64,000 bases of DNA from Verrucomicrobiaceae bacterium. GTDB lineage: Bacteria > Verrucomicrobiota > Verrucomicrobiia > Verrucomicrobiales > Akkermansiaceae. The notes beneath the pieces are model-generated. The model did no database searches. It was not told where the DNA came from and worked only from the letters and a program-made list of their open reading frames with translations. A program made the translations under genes and the position numbers. The DNA lies in the NCBI GenBank assembly GCA_027484055.1, contig JAIXQH010000058.1, positions 1 to 64,000 of the forward strand. Reading direction: 5' to 3'. Shown one piece after another: positions 25,181 to 33,347 of the stretch. Position 1 is the stretch's first letter. The number at the start of each line of letters is the position of its first letter.

Positions 25181-25201
25181 GATTTCTTAGAGAATGTCGA
25201 A

Positions 25202-25837
25202 TCACTCGGGATTTTTCGCCATTTCATCATACACCGGCAGGGCGGTGATGCGCTGGATCATCTCGGCGAGCACTTTCACCGGGAGCTGGGTGGCGTCGAT
25301 GTTAGTGATGATGTCATCCGGGTAGTAGTCGAGAATCGGCTTGGTCTCTGCCTCGTAGGTGGCGATGCGTTGGTCGATGACTTTGTCGCTGGCGTCGTCG
25401 AGGCGGTTTTCCTTGAGCGCGCGCTTCCGCATACGGCGGGCGAGTTCGTTGCGGTTCGGGCAGGAGAGATGGAAGACTTGGTGGACTTCGATATGCTGGC
25501 TGAGGATTTCCGCCTGCTGCACATTGCGCGGGATGCCGTCGAGGATGAGTAGGTCGATGTCTGGCTTGTAGCGGTGCGCGTCGATGAAGTTGTCCATTTG
25601 CGCCTTCCAGAGGTCGATCGTGAGTTCGTCAGGGACCAGCTCACCACGGCTGGAGAAATCGACGAATTGCTTACCCAGCACGGTGCGGGTGTCGAGCGAG
25701 CGGAAGACGTCGCCACACGCGAAGTGGAAAAAGCGTGGGATGCGGCCAAGAATCATGCCTTGCGTGCCTTTTCCCGATCCGGGGGCTCCGAGGATGATAA
25801 ACGCGGGTTTTTTAGGAAGGGTCGAGGACGGAGTCAT
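25202..25837 (-). CDS. adk: Adenylate kinase or related nucleoside monophosphate kinase
   Basis: A 211-residue kinase. The P-loop GAPGSGKGTQ is at residues 17-26, GDVFRS marks the NMP-binding region, and LDGIPRNVQQAE corresponds to the usual DGFPR block with Phe replaced by Ile. The LID region is short and has no zinc cysteines. It catalyses ATP + AMP to 2 ADP and balances adenine nucleotides. The neighbour genes trpS and fmt link it to translation supply. The divergent DGIPR leaves room for a different NMP substrate. Confidence 0.85.
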   Translation of the reverse strand: MTPSSTLPKKPAFIILGAPGSGKGTQGMILGRIPRFFHFACGDVFRSLDTRTVLGKQFVDFSSRGELVPDELTIDLWKAQMDNFIDAHRYKPDIDLLILDGIPRNVQQAEILSQHIEVHQVFHLSCPNRNELARRMRKRALKENRLDDASDKVIDQRIATYEAETKPILDYYPDDIITNIDATQLPVKVLAEMIQRITALPVYDEMAKNPE

Positions 25838-25884
25838 GGAAGGGCGTTGGTTTTATGGGAGCGGCGTCGTACGGCAAGCACCAA

Positions 25885-26808
25885 TCACGGTTGTGAAAAA
25901 GCATTGAACACCAGAACCGGGATCAGCAGCGCCACATCGGCCAGCACGCGCAAGGCATCCATCGAGAAACGGGTGCGGTTGCGGTTGAGAATATGCAGCA
26001 GACCTGCGCCGGTCAGGATGGCGTAGAAAAAGGGGCGCATGACGGCCTCGGAGTCGCGCCAGGCGAAAAATAGGGCCGACCCGGCCAGCAGAATGAGTGG
26101 GAGGGTCAGCGCGAGTTCGTCGGAGGCCTTGACTTCAAGGTCTGCCGAGCGATCCCCGTGCTCCCAGAGATCGATGGCAGAGATGTTTAACATGCAAAGG
26201 ATGGCGAAGCAGCTGAGCTCGGCAGAAAAGACCAGCTCCATCCAGTCATAACCCGTTTCCGAAATGGCGAGAATGGCGCAGCCGTAGGCGAAAGCCGCCC
26301 CGGCGACGATGTTCTTCGCGTAGGGGATGTCTTCCGGGCCGTGGTTGGAATAGAACGAGAGCGCGAAAAATATCGCCACCAAGATGACCCCGATGACGGC
26401 ATAACTGTAAATGGCGAGGGAGAGCCCGGTGACGATTAAGACCAGCGCCGTGAGCGACGCGACCACCAGGGCGATGCAAAAGGCGGCTTGGTATTTACGG
26501 TGAAATACGTGGCGTGCCTTCGTTTTCACGCTGTGGCCGAACTCCATCGAGGCGTCTAGCAAGCGGTCTGCGGCGTAGATGATCCAGACGACCAGCGCCA
26601 AGGTGAGATAGGCCTGCCAAGGCAGAACGTTTACCCGCCAGGTCTTGGCAAATATGGACAGCCAAGCTACGGCCACGAGCGGAGCGTCGAGGCTCAACAG
26701 GTTCGGATAGAGCCAGAATGGCTTACGTAGCGTGGTGGGCACGACTTGTGGACCATCCCTGAGCACCGCCATCATGGCAAGTGCCATTGCTCGCATGGAC
26801 GTGGCCAT
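25885..26808 (-). CDS. UbiA-like multi-pass membrane protein
   Basis: A 307-residue protein with about eight hydrophobic segments. An acidic motif (YAADRLLDA) after the second segment and a second acidic loop (IDLWEHGDRSADLE) are placed as the two Asp-rich, prenyl-diphosphate-binding loops of UbiA prenyltransferases, though both are divergent. It could prenylate a quinone or lipid precursor; the substrate is unknown. It starts 1 base after the trpS stop, so it belongs to that operon. Confidence 0.65.
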   Translation of the reverse strand: MATSMRAMALAMMAVLRDGPQVVPTTLRKPFWLYPNLLSLDAPLVAVAWLSIFAKTWRVNVLPWQAYLTLALVVWIIYAADRLLDASMEFGHSVKTKARHVFHRKYQAAFCIALVVASLTALVLIVTGLSLAIYSYAVIGVILVAIFFALSFYSNHGPEDIPYAKNIVAGAAFAYGCAILAISETGYDWMELVFSAELSCFAILCMLNISAIDLWEHGDRSADLEVKASDELALTLPLILLAGSALFFAWRDSEAVMRPFFYAILTGAGLLHILNRNRTRFSMDALRVLADVALLIPVLVFNAFSQP

Positions 26809-26809
26809 T

Positions 26810-27775
26810 TCAGCGCAATCCCACGGCTTTACGAACTCGGTCTAGCACGTTTGCCGCCTCCTCGCGCGCCCGCAATGCACCCGCGGCCAGCACCTCATCC
26901 ACATAGCCCGGGGTGGCGAGGATCTCCGCACGCCGGACGCGCATCGGCGCAAAATAGTCCCAATACGCCTCGGCCAGACGTTTTTTGAAATCCCCGTATC
27001 CCACGCCGCCTTGCTCATGCTCGGCCACCATCGTCGCGTAATCCGTGGAGGAGGCGAAAAGTTGGTAAAGCGCCAGCAAGGTCGAGCCGGCCGTGGGTTT
27101 GGGCGCTTCCACCGGGGTCGAGTCGGTGGGGATTTTCATGATGAGCTTTTTCAAGACCTTCTCCTCGCCGAAGAGGGGGAGGGTGTTGTTGTAGCTTTTG
27201 CTCATTTTCCGGCCATCGAGCCCGATGACGAGCGCGGTGTCCTCGCGGATGATCGGCTCGGGCAGGATGGCGGTGCCGGGTCCGTAGGCTTCGTTCAATT
27301 TCACGGCCAGCGAGCGCGTGACTTCTAGGTGCTGTTTCTGGTCCTTCCCGACTGGGACTTTCTGCGAGTCGTAGAGTAAAATATCCGCCGCCATCAGCAC
27401 CGGGTAGGCGAAAAGCCCGTGATTGGGGGAAATGCCCTGCGCGACCTTGTCCTTGTAGGAGGTGCATTTCGCCAGCAAGCCCATCGGGCAGACGGTGGAG
27501 AGAATCCACGCCAGTTCGTTCACCTCCGGCACGGCGCTCTGGCGGAAAAAGACCGCGCGGCTGGGATCGAGGCCACAGGCGAGGAAGTCGATCGCGAGCT
27601 CCCGCACATTTTCCCGCAAGGCTGTGGGATTTTGTGCCGAGGTCATCGCATGGTAGTCGGCGATGAAATAAAACGCCTCGCCTTCATCTTGCAAGCGGAC
27701 GGCGGGCTCCATCGCGCCGAAGTAGTTTCCGACGTGAAGTTTGCCACTGGGCTGGAGGCCGGTGAGAATTCGCAT
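26810..27775 (-). CDS. trpS: Tryptophanyl-tRNA synthetase
   Basis: A class I synthetase of 321 residues. The HIGH-like motif reads PSGKLHVGNYFG near the N-terminus and the KMSKS loop is intact. Other family blocks are FYFIADYHAMT, PVLMAADILLYD and VPVGKDQKQHLE. It charges tRNA-Trp. The ATG at 27775 begins MRILTG; an ATG seven codons upstream is possible. It is the first gene of its operon and is divergent from a membrane protein gene. Confidence 0.96.
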   Translation of the reverse strand: MRILTGLQPSGKLHVGNYFGAMEPAVRLQDEGEAFYFIADYHAMTSAQNPTALRENVRELAIDFLACGLDPSRAVFFRQSAVPEVNELAWILSTVCPMGLLAKCTSYKDKVAQGISPNHGLFAYPVLMAADILLYDSQKVPVGKDQKQHLEVTRSLAVKLNEAYGPGTAILPEPIIREDTALVIGLDGRKMSKSYNNTLPLFGEEKVLKKLIMKIPTDSTPVEAPKPTAGSTLLALYQLFASSTDYATMVAEHEQGGVGYGDFKKRLAEAYWDYFAPMRVRRAEILATPGYVDEVLAAGALRAREEAANVLDRVRKAVGLR

Positions 27776-27854
27776 GGCCGCCAGCATGGATTCCAAGGAC
27801 GGAATCGGTCAAGCGGCTTGCTTGGTCGATGCGGCCCGGCGTAGCGTCGTGTGG

Positions 27855-28592
27855 ATGAATTCGCAGCCTTTTGAACTCTTCGGTCCTGCCCATTTCACCG
27901 CGCTGGTGGCGACCTTGCTGGCGGGACTGGCCTTTTTCTTTCTGCTGCGTTCTGGGCTGAAGGAAACGACTAAGCAGCAGGTCTGCACGGCCTTTGGGAT
28001 TCTGTTACTCATGTCCGTAGCTGCCGATCCGGTGCTGCGCTGGCTGCGCTACCGGAGCTTGTCTCAGCTTTGGGAAGTCACCCTGCCATTCTATTTGTGC
28101 GATGTGGTAAGCATCGTGCTGGCCGTGGCCTTGATTCAGAAAAAACAACGCTGGGCGGAGTTGGGGTATTTCTGGGGCATCGCCGGAACCACTCAGGGAC
28201 TCATCACCCCGACCCTACAATTCTCGTGGCACAGCCCGGAATACTACGCCTTTTTTCTTCAGCACGGCGGTGTGCCGGTGGCCGCACTCGGCCTAGTCTG
28301 CTCGCGTGGCCTCGCCCCAGAACCCGGTGCATGGTGGCGCGTGGTGCGCTGGAGCTGGGTCTATATGGTTGGCGTTTTCCTATTTAATAAAGCGACAGGC
28401 GCCATGCCCTTTCTCCATCTCACCCAAGAAACGAACTACGGATTTCTCAATCGTAAGCCTGAGGTGGCTTCACTCTTCGACCTCATGGGGCCGTGGCCGT
28501 GGTATTTGCTCACGCTACAAGCCATCGCCTTCACGCTCTATTTCCTGCTCGATTTACCATTTCGTTGGCGGCGGGCTCACTTGAGGAATTGA
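27855..28592 (+). CDS. TIGR02206/YwaF-like integral membrane protein
   Basis: A 245-residue membrane protein with seven hydrophobic segments. The markers FGPAHFTAL at the start, WEVTLPFYLCDVVSIV, GTTQGLITP and NYGFLNRKP are typical of TIGR02206 (YwaF), a family of unknown function. The ATG at 27855 matches the family start. Its 3' end overlaps the convergent DUF4870 gene by 16 bases. Confidence 0.85.
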   Translation: MNSQPFELFGPAHFTALVATLLAGLAFFFLLRSGLKETTKQQVCTAFGILLLMSVAADPVLRWLRYRSLSQLWEVTLPFYLCDVVSIVLAVALIQKKQRWAELGYFWGIAGTTQGLITPTLQFSWHSPEYYAFFLQHGGVPVAALGLVCSRGLAPEPGAWWRVVRWSWVYMVGVFLFNKATGAMPFLHLTQETNYGFLNRKPEVASLFDLMGPWPWYLLTLQAIAFTLYFLLDLPFRWRRAHLRN

Positions 28593-28912
28593 ATCGTCAA
28601 GGGGTGCTTAAAGGGCGTCTTATTGGCAGCTTTGATGATGGCGATGAGCACTAACACGAGCCAAACCAAAAATCCAAGACCGCAGCTCAGGATGCCCCAG
28701 AGCGTCCATGAGAGATTGAAGTTAAGGACTTTCCGCCCTTCAAGGTCAGCGACAGCGTCTGTGTCCTTTTTCACCAACCACAAAACCAGCGGACCCAAGA
28801 TATGGCCAAAGGGAATGAAAAACCCGGATAAGGTCAGCAGCTCCAAGTAGAGACGCCAGTTGGTGGAACTAGGGGTTGGTAATGACGGCGGTGAAGAAGG
28901 TATGTCGCTCAT
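28577..28912 (-). CDS. DUF4870 (Tic20-like) small membrane protein
   Basis: A 111-residue protein with a Ser/Pro-rich N-terminus and three hydrophobic segments. The block FGHILGPLVLWLVKKD followed by GRKVLNFNLSW is the DUF4870 signature. The function is unknown. The ATG at 28912 was chosen; 10 more codons are open upstream. It overlaps the end of the convergent YwaF-like gene. Confidence 0.85.
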   Translation of the reverse strand: MSDIPSSPPSLPTPSSTNWRLYLELLTLSGFFIPFGHILGPLVLWLVKKDTDAVADLEGRKVLNFNLSWTLWGILSCGLGFLVWLVLVLIAIIKAANKTPFKHPLTIQFLK

Positions 28913-29093
28913 TTGCAAAGTCTGTAGAATGAATCGTGCCATGACGAATGGATTTTTAGGGGGCGGCGATTTTACTCAGCACGAATGCTCGTCTGGTTAG
29001 AGCAATCGTCCGGCATGGCATTTGGAGAGTGCCGTCACCGAATCCGCCGATTCTAAGCTTGCAGGAAAGCGGGTGGGCCGGGAACTTGGGGGG

Positions 29094-30047
29094 GTGATTT
29101 CGCCTGGGACTGTGATCGCATCGGTGCTGCCGGTGTATGTGTTGATGCTGGCTGGTGCTGTCTCCCGGAGAGTGGGCTTGATCCGTCGGGAGCACGATGA
29201 GGGAGTGATGCGGGTGATTTACTCGATGATGTTCCCTTGCTTCATCTTGGACAAAATACTCGGCTCGGAAGTTCTCCGCAGCGGTCCGGTGGTGATCGGA
29301 ACCTTGGCGCTTGGCTTTGGCTTGATCGTGGTATCGATCTTCATCGGCCTCGGAATCGGACGCTTGTTCGGGCTGGAGCGAGGGACCGGGATGCGGACTT
29401 TTGCGCTGAGCGCCGGGTGCCAAAACTTCGGCTTCACCGCGACGCCGGTGGTGGAGATTTTATGGGGTGCCGCTGCGCTACCGCTGCTGTTTATCCACAA
29501 CATCGGCGTGGAAATCTGCATTTGGTCGGTGGGGGTGATGATGATGAGTGGGCAGCGGAAAGTCATCTGGCGGCGGCTTTTGAACGGACCGGTGGTGGCG
29601 GTGACGATCGGGCTGGTGCTGGTGGCACTTGGGCTGGATCACGAGGTGACGGGGGCTGGGCGCAAGGCGATGTCGATGATCGGCTTGGGGACATTTCCGT
29701 TGGCGATTTTTATCACGGGCTGCATGATCATGGACCTGGTGGGGAAGGAGCGGCCGAATTGGCGGGTCATGTCGGGAGCGGCGTTGGTGCGGCTGGTGCT
29801 GTGCCCGGCGTTGATTCTGTGCGTGGCGAAGTTTTTCCCGATGCCCAACGAGCTGCGCCAAGTCATGGTGGTGCAGGCGGCGATGCCTGCGGGTTTATCG
29901 ACCATTATTCTAGCGAGGCTCTACGATGGCCGCCCGGCGGTGGCGGTGCAGGTGGTGATCGTGACGACCTTGCTGAGTCTTTTGACGCTGCCGTGGATCA
30001 TCACCTGGGGTAGCGCTTGGATCGGGCTGAAACCAGTATTGCCATGA
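29094..30047 (+). CDS. AEC family (auxin efflux carrier-like) transporter
   Basis: About 318 residues with ten hydrophobic segments. The pattern LPVYVLMLAGAVSRRVGLI at the start and CQNFGFTATPVVEILWG in the middle, with QAAMPAGLSTIILARLYD in the C-terminal half, is that of the AEC/membrane transport protein family (secondary carriers, malate and other organic acids). The frame is open from a TTG at 29022; I prefer the GTG at 29094, which gives the family length. The start is uncertain. Confidence 0.85.
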   Translation: MISPGTVIASVLPVYVLMLAGAVSRRVGLIRREHDEGVMRVIYSMMFPCFILDKILGSEVLRSGPVVIGTLALGFGLIVVSIFIGLGIGRLFGLERGTGMRTFALSAGCQNFGFTATPVVEILWGAAALPLLFIHNIGVEICIWSVGVMMMSGQRKVIWRRLLNGPVVAVTIGLVLVALGLDHEVTGAGRKAMSMIGLGTFPLAIFITGCMIMDLVGKERPNWRVMSGAALVRLVLCPALILCVAKFFPMPNELRQVMVVQAAMPAGLSTIILARLYDGRPAVAVQVVIVTTLLSLLTLPWIITWGSAWIGLKPVLP

Positions 30048-30075
30048 GGGGCGGGGCTGGCGTTCACTTCGAGTC

Positions 30076-30495
30076 ATGAAGGCGCACGCAGAGGAATTTT
30101 CGATCAGGACCCATGGCAAGGGGACCACGGAAATCACGCGGGAAGTGTCAGCCATCGTCGCGAGGTCTGGAGTCAGCACGGGGACAGTGACGGTTTTTAT
30201 CAAGCACACGAGCGCGAGCCTGGTCATCATGGAAAATGCCGATCCCAGTGCGCGGCGCGATCTTGAGCAATTTTTCGAGAAACTGGTGCCGGAGACCACG
30301 CCTTGGTTCATCCACACGCAAGAAGGCCCCGACGACATGCCGAGCCACATTCGGATGGCGCTGACGCGGACCAGCGAGGTGATCCCCGTGATGCACGGGC
30401 GGATGACGCTGGGGACATGGCAGGGGATTTTCCTTTTTGAACACCGACGCGACCGTCACCAACGCGAGATTGCAGTCAGCGTGATCGGCGTGTGA
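30076..30495 (+). CDS. yjbQ: YjbQ family protein (UPF0047)
   Basis: A 139-residue protein with the complete UPF0047 pattern: the FIKHTSASLVIMENADPSA core with its conserved His, WFIHTQEGPDDMPSHIRMAL and GTWQGIFLFEHR. Members have weak thiamine-phosphate synthase activity in vitro, and the physiological role is not settled. The conserved His residues form a likely metal-binding site. It lies 19 bases before nadC on the same strand. Confidence 0.93.
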   Translation: MKAHAEEFSIRTHGKGTTEITREVSAIVARSGVSTGTVTVFIKHTSASLVIMENADPSARRDLEQFFEKLVPETTPWFIHTQEGPDDMPSHIRMALTRTSEVIPVMHGRMTLGTWQGIFLFEHRRDRHQREIAVSVIGV

Positions 30496-30514
30496 ACTCC
30501 ATTTTCTAAGCCCC

Positions 30515-31366
30515 ATGACGCACGATCATTCAGACACTCTCATTTCCCTCGCCCTCGCTGAAGACATCGGGGCGGGGGATGTCACCGCGCAATTTTTCAT
30601 CCCCGCAGAGCGGCAAGCACGGGCATTTGTCGCGGTGCGGAAGGAGGGGGTGATTTCTGGGGTGGAGCTAGCGGCGAAGGTGTTTCGTGCGGTCGATCCG
30701 GACTTGAAGGTGGAAGTTCTGGTGCCGGATGCGAGCCGGGTGAGCGCCGGTGCGTTGTTAATCCGCATCGAAGGGACCGCTCGTTCCATTCTGACGGCAG
30801 AGCGCACAGCTTTAAATTTCCTCCAGCATTTAAGCGGCATCGCCAGTCTCACTGCCGCCTACGTGGAAATCGTCAGGGGCACCACCGCAGAAATCCTCGA
30901 CACCCGGAAGACGACGCCCGGTTACCGATTTTTAGAAAAAAAGGCGGTGGCGGATGGCGGCGGCACCAATCATCGCCACGGCTTGTATGATCGGGCGATG
31001 GTGAAGGATAATCACCTCGTCGCAGAAGGCGGGCTCGCGGCGATCCAAGCGGCGATCGATGCGCTGAAGGCATCGCAGCCAGAGGTGGCCGTGGAATTGG
31101 AGGCAGACACGCTCGACCAAGTCGCCGACTTCCTCCAGCTCCGTGGGGTAGGCCACTTGTTGCTGGATAACATGAGCTTGGAAGAGCTGCGCCAAGCAGT
31201 GGCGCTGCGTGGTGCCCGGGCCTTGCCGATGCTCGAAGCCAGCGGCGGGGTCACTTTGGCCAGCTTGCGTGACATCGCGGAAACGGGCGTTGATTTCATT
31301 TCAGTCGGAGCTCTCACCCATTCCGCGCCGGCCTTGGACATCGGCTTGGATTTTGAAAATTTATAA
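30515..31366 (+). CDS. nadC: Nicotinate-nucleotide pyrophosphorylase (carboxylating)
   Basis: A 283-residue quinolinate phosphoribosyltransferase. It converts quinolinate and PRPP to nicotinate mononucleotide in de novo NAD synthesis. Visible blocks: EDIGAGDVTAQ, LNFLQHLSGIAS, the PRPP-binding DTRKTTPG, GGGTNHRHGLYDRAMVKDNH, then EASGGVTL and ISVGALTHSAPALDIGLDF. It is followed 6 bases later by birA. No nadA or nadB is in the window. Confidence 0.96.
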   Translation: MTHDHSDTLISLALAEDIGAGDVTAQFFIPAERQARAFVAVRKEGVISGVELAAKVFRAVDPDLKVEVLVPDASRVSAGALLIRIEGTARSILTAERTALNFLQHLSGIASLTAAYVEIVRGTTAEILDTRKTTPGYRFLEKKAVADGGGTNHRHGLYDRAMVKDNHLVAEGGLAAIQAAIDALKASQPEVAVELEADTLDQVADFLQLRGVGHLLLDNMSLEELRQAVALRGARALPMLEASGGVTLASLRDIAETGVDFISVGALTHSAPALDIGLDFENL

Positions 31367-31372
31367 ATCCTG

Positions 31373-32128
31373 ATGATTTCTGAAGAATTCCATCCAGCCG
31401 CGGCAGGATTTCCCGAACCCTTCCGACTGCTCATCCGCGAATCCGTGGAATCGACCAACGACGAAGCCCGCCAGCTCGGCGAAGTCGGCGCGGCAGATGG
31501 GCTGATCGTCTTGGCGCTCCGCCAGACGCTCGGTCGGGGCAGGCGCGGCGCGGCTTGGTTCTCGCCGAGTGGCGAGGCTCTGGCCTTTTCGATTCTGCTG
31601 CGCCCATCCGCGCCGAAGTCGCTCTGGCCGCGCCTCGCTCTTGCGGCGGGCCTCGCAGTGGCAGAAGCGCTGGAATCGCTTGGACTAGAAGCCGGTATCA
31701 AATGGCCGAATGACGTCTGGATCGGGCAGCGCAAGGTCGCGGGAATCTTGGTGGAGGCAGGTGCTGATTTTGCCGTCTTGGGGATCGGCTTGAATGTCAA
31801 CGTCACTGAGTTTCCAAAGGAAGTTTCGGAAATCGCGACCTCACTTCAGCTCGCCGGTGGCCATCTTTTTTCCCGCGCCGAAGTCCTGGGGGAGGTGATT
31901 CGTCATTTTTCGCGCCGCCGCTGCCAGATTGAGCAGGATTTTAGTGAGGTGATCGCCGCCGTCGAATTGCGCTGCGTCCTCAGGGGCAAGCGAGTCAGCC
32001 TGATCACCGCCAGTGGCCCGAAAATTGGGGTGGTTGTGGGCATCGCGCCGACCGGGGAACTGCTCCTCCAGACGGACCAAGGGCTGGAACGGCTTCTCCA
32101 GGCCGACGAAGTGAGAATCTTAGGCTAG
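31373..32128 (+). CDS. birA: Biotin-[acetyl-CoA-carboxylase] ligase (no DNA-binding domain)
   Basis: A 251-residue biotin protein ligase: ESTNDEAR, the biotinyl-AMP loop GRGRRGAAW, KWPNDVWIG and AGILVEAG are all present, followed by a C-terminal SH3-like cap (GKRVSLITASG, GIAPTGELLLQ). There is no N-terminal winged helix, so it is a ligase only and not a repressor. It attaches biotin to the carboxyl carrier protein of acetyl-CoA carboxylase. Confidence 0.94.
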   Translation: MISEEFHPAAAGFPEPFRLLIRESVESTNDEARQLGEVGAADGLIVLALRQTLGRGRRGAAWFSPSGEALAFSILLRPSAPKSLWPRLALAAGLAVAEALESLGLEAGIKWPNDVWIGQRKVAGILVEAGADFAVLGIGLNVNVTEFPKEVSEIATSLQLAGGHLFSRAEVLGEVIRHFSRRRCQIEQDFSEVIAAVELRCVLRGKRVSLITASGPKIGVVVGIAPTGELLLQTDQGLERLLQADEVRILG

Positions 32129-32194
32129 CTGGAATCTGAGTTTTCTTTTCACCCAGCCAGTGCATCCTCTGGTATCCTATTGCAACCTCTTGCC

Positions 32195-32629
32195 ATGAAA
32201 CGCCTCAGCGACTCATTCCTCTGTCTCTTGCTGCTGCTCTCTCTCTCCAGCTCTTGCACGCACTTCCATTCCAAAAAAAGCCCCCCAGCTCCCGCTAAAC
32301 CCGTCGTGGAGGGGCCTAAACTCATCGGCAGAATTGCCTCGATCCCCGCAGACCGACGCTTCGTCTTGATTCAAAGTTACGGGCAGTGGAAGATCGAGGC
32401 AGGTAGAATTCTTACCACCCGTGGTCCAGACCAGCGCAGTGCCAATCTCCGGATCACCGGTGAATCTCTGGGCGACTTCGCTGCGGCTGACGTGCAATCT
32501 GGCCTCCTAGAAGTTGGGGATGCCGTCTACAGCCAGCATGAAATCAAGCCCGTTACTGCGCCAGCCGAGTCGGCCACGCCGACGGGCGAGCCGGCGCTAC
32601 CCTCGGAAAAGCTTGAAAAAAATAATTAG
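32195..32629 (+). CDS. Small lipoprotein of unknown function
   Basis: A 144-residue protein with a lipoprotein signal peptide: hydrophobic Leu run and lipobox ending in SSSC at about residue 21. The mature part has a Pro/Lys linker, then a beta-rich segment (LIGRIASIPADRRFVLIQSYG) found in small Verrucomicrobial lipoproteins, and an Ala/Pro/Glu-rich tail. The function is unknown. The ATG at 32195 begins the signal sequence. Confidence 0.75.
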   Translation: MKRLSDSFLCLLLLLSLSSSCTHFHSKKSPPAPAKPVVEGPKLIGRIASIPADRRFVLIQSYGQWKIEAGRILTTRGPDQRSANLRITGESLGDFAAADVQSGLLEVGDAVYSQHEIKPVTAPAESATPTGEPALPSEKLEKNN

Positions 32630-32823
32630 CATTTCGGGATTTCTTTCCTTTCATAACCTCTCGGTATTGTTTATTTCAAAAAGGTCCCGCCTACGAAAGT
32701 AGGCAAAATATAAAATTTTATTTCGGAGTTGTTGATTGTTTGGAAATCAGATAATCATCCGCTCGGGAGTAAAGTCCCTCTGTTCGTCCCAACGTCCCAA
32801 CGTGAACAAAACAACCAGCCAAC
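32630..32823 (+). promoter_or_regulatory. A+T-rich leader of marR with a small perfect hairpin
   Basis: A 194-base gap much richer in A+T than its surroundings. At 32689-32704 GCCTAC and GTAGGC pair around a GAAA tetraloop; an A/T-rich stretch follows. It could be a terminator without a clean T run or a stable 5' leader element. The marR promoter is probably here, but I cannot define -35 and -10 boxes with confidence. Confidence 0.45.
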
Positions 32824-33279
32824 ATGAAAACAATGAACGCCCCTGGCGCTTTGGTGAAAGCCGACGCCGACCGTCTAGCCGACTTCGTACTGTTCACTCA
32901 GCGGAGTTGCATTTTAAACCTGTCAAATGAGCTCAATAAAGGAAACGTTTCCTTTCCCCAGTTCTTCCTCCTGACGTATCTTTCCAGCGAAGAATACCTC
33001 ACGATGTCCGACATCGCCAAGAAGATGGGCCACTCGACCGCAGCCGCCACCGGCCTTGTGGATCGTTTGGAAAATCTCTCATACGTCGAGCGAGTCCACG
33101 CTGCCGAAGATCGCCGTAAAATCATGGTCCGCATCACCTCCAAGGGCGTGGAACTGGTTTCCAAAATGCGCTCGGAAATCTCCAATGATCTCGCAGGCAT
33201 CCTCGCCGACATGGACGAAGACCAAGCCGAAGCCGTTGAGCACACCAAGCGCGCCATCCATGGTCGCTCGCTCGTCTGA
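32824..33279 (+). CDS. MarR family transcriptional regulator
   Basis: A 151-residue winged-helix regulator. The DNA-binding core is clear: YLTMSDIAKKMGHSTAAATGLVDRLE, then the wing ERVHAAEDRRKIMVRITSKG, with helices at both ends for dimerisation. MarR proteins usually repress their own or neighbouring genes and are released by small ligands. It has a strong terminator right after it, so it is probably a single-gene transcript. Its target is unknown. Confidence 0.9.
   Translation: MKTMNAPGALVKADADRLADFVLFTQRSCILNLSNELNKGNVSFPQFFLLTYLSSEEYLTMSDIAKKMGHSTAAATGLVDRLENLSYVERVHAAEDRRKIMVRITSKGVELVSKMRSEISNDLAGILADMDEDQAEAVEHTKRAIHGRSLV
32938..32955. promoter_or_regulatory. 18-bp perfect palindrome inside marR
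   Basis: AAAGGAAACGTTTCCTTT is fully symmetric. The GAAACGTTTC centre resembles operators of LacI-family repressors (for example Cra/FruR). It lies within codons of marR (Lys-Gly-Asn-Val-Ser-Phe), so it may be a coincidence of coding. Confidence 0.3.
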
Positions 33280-33303
33280 TAAACTCGCTTGGCGAATCCT
33301 TCA

Positions 33304-33347
33304 CGCCTCCGTTACCCTAGCCCGGTGACGGAGGCGTTTCCTTTTTT
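33304..33347 (+). terminator. Rho-independent terminator after marR that covers the next start codon
   Basis: CGCCTCCGTTACC (33304-33316) pairs with GGTGACGGAGGCG (33324-33336), 13 bp with one G-T pair, then TTTCCTTTTTT. The right arm contains the likely GTG start of the laccase-domain gene at 33325. Confidence 0.85.
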
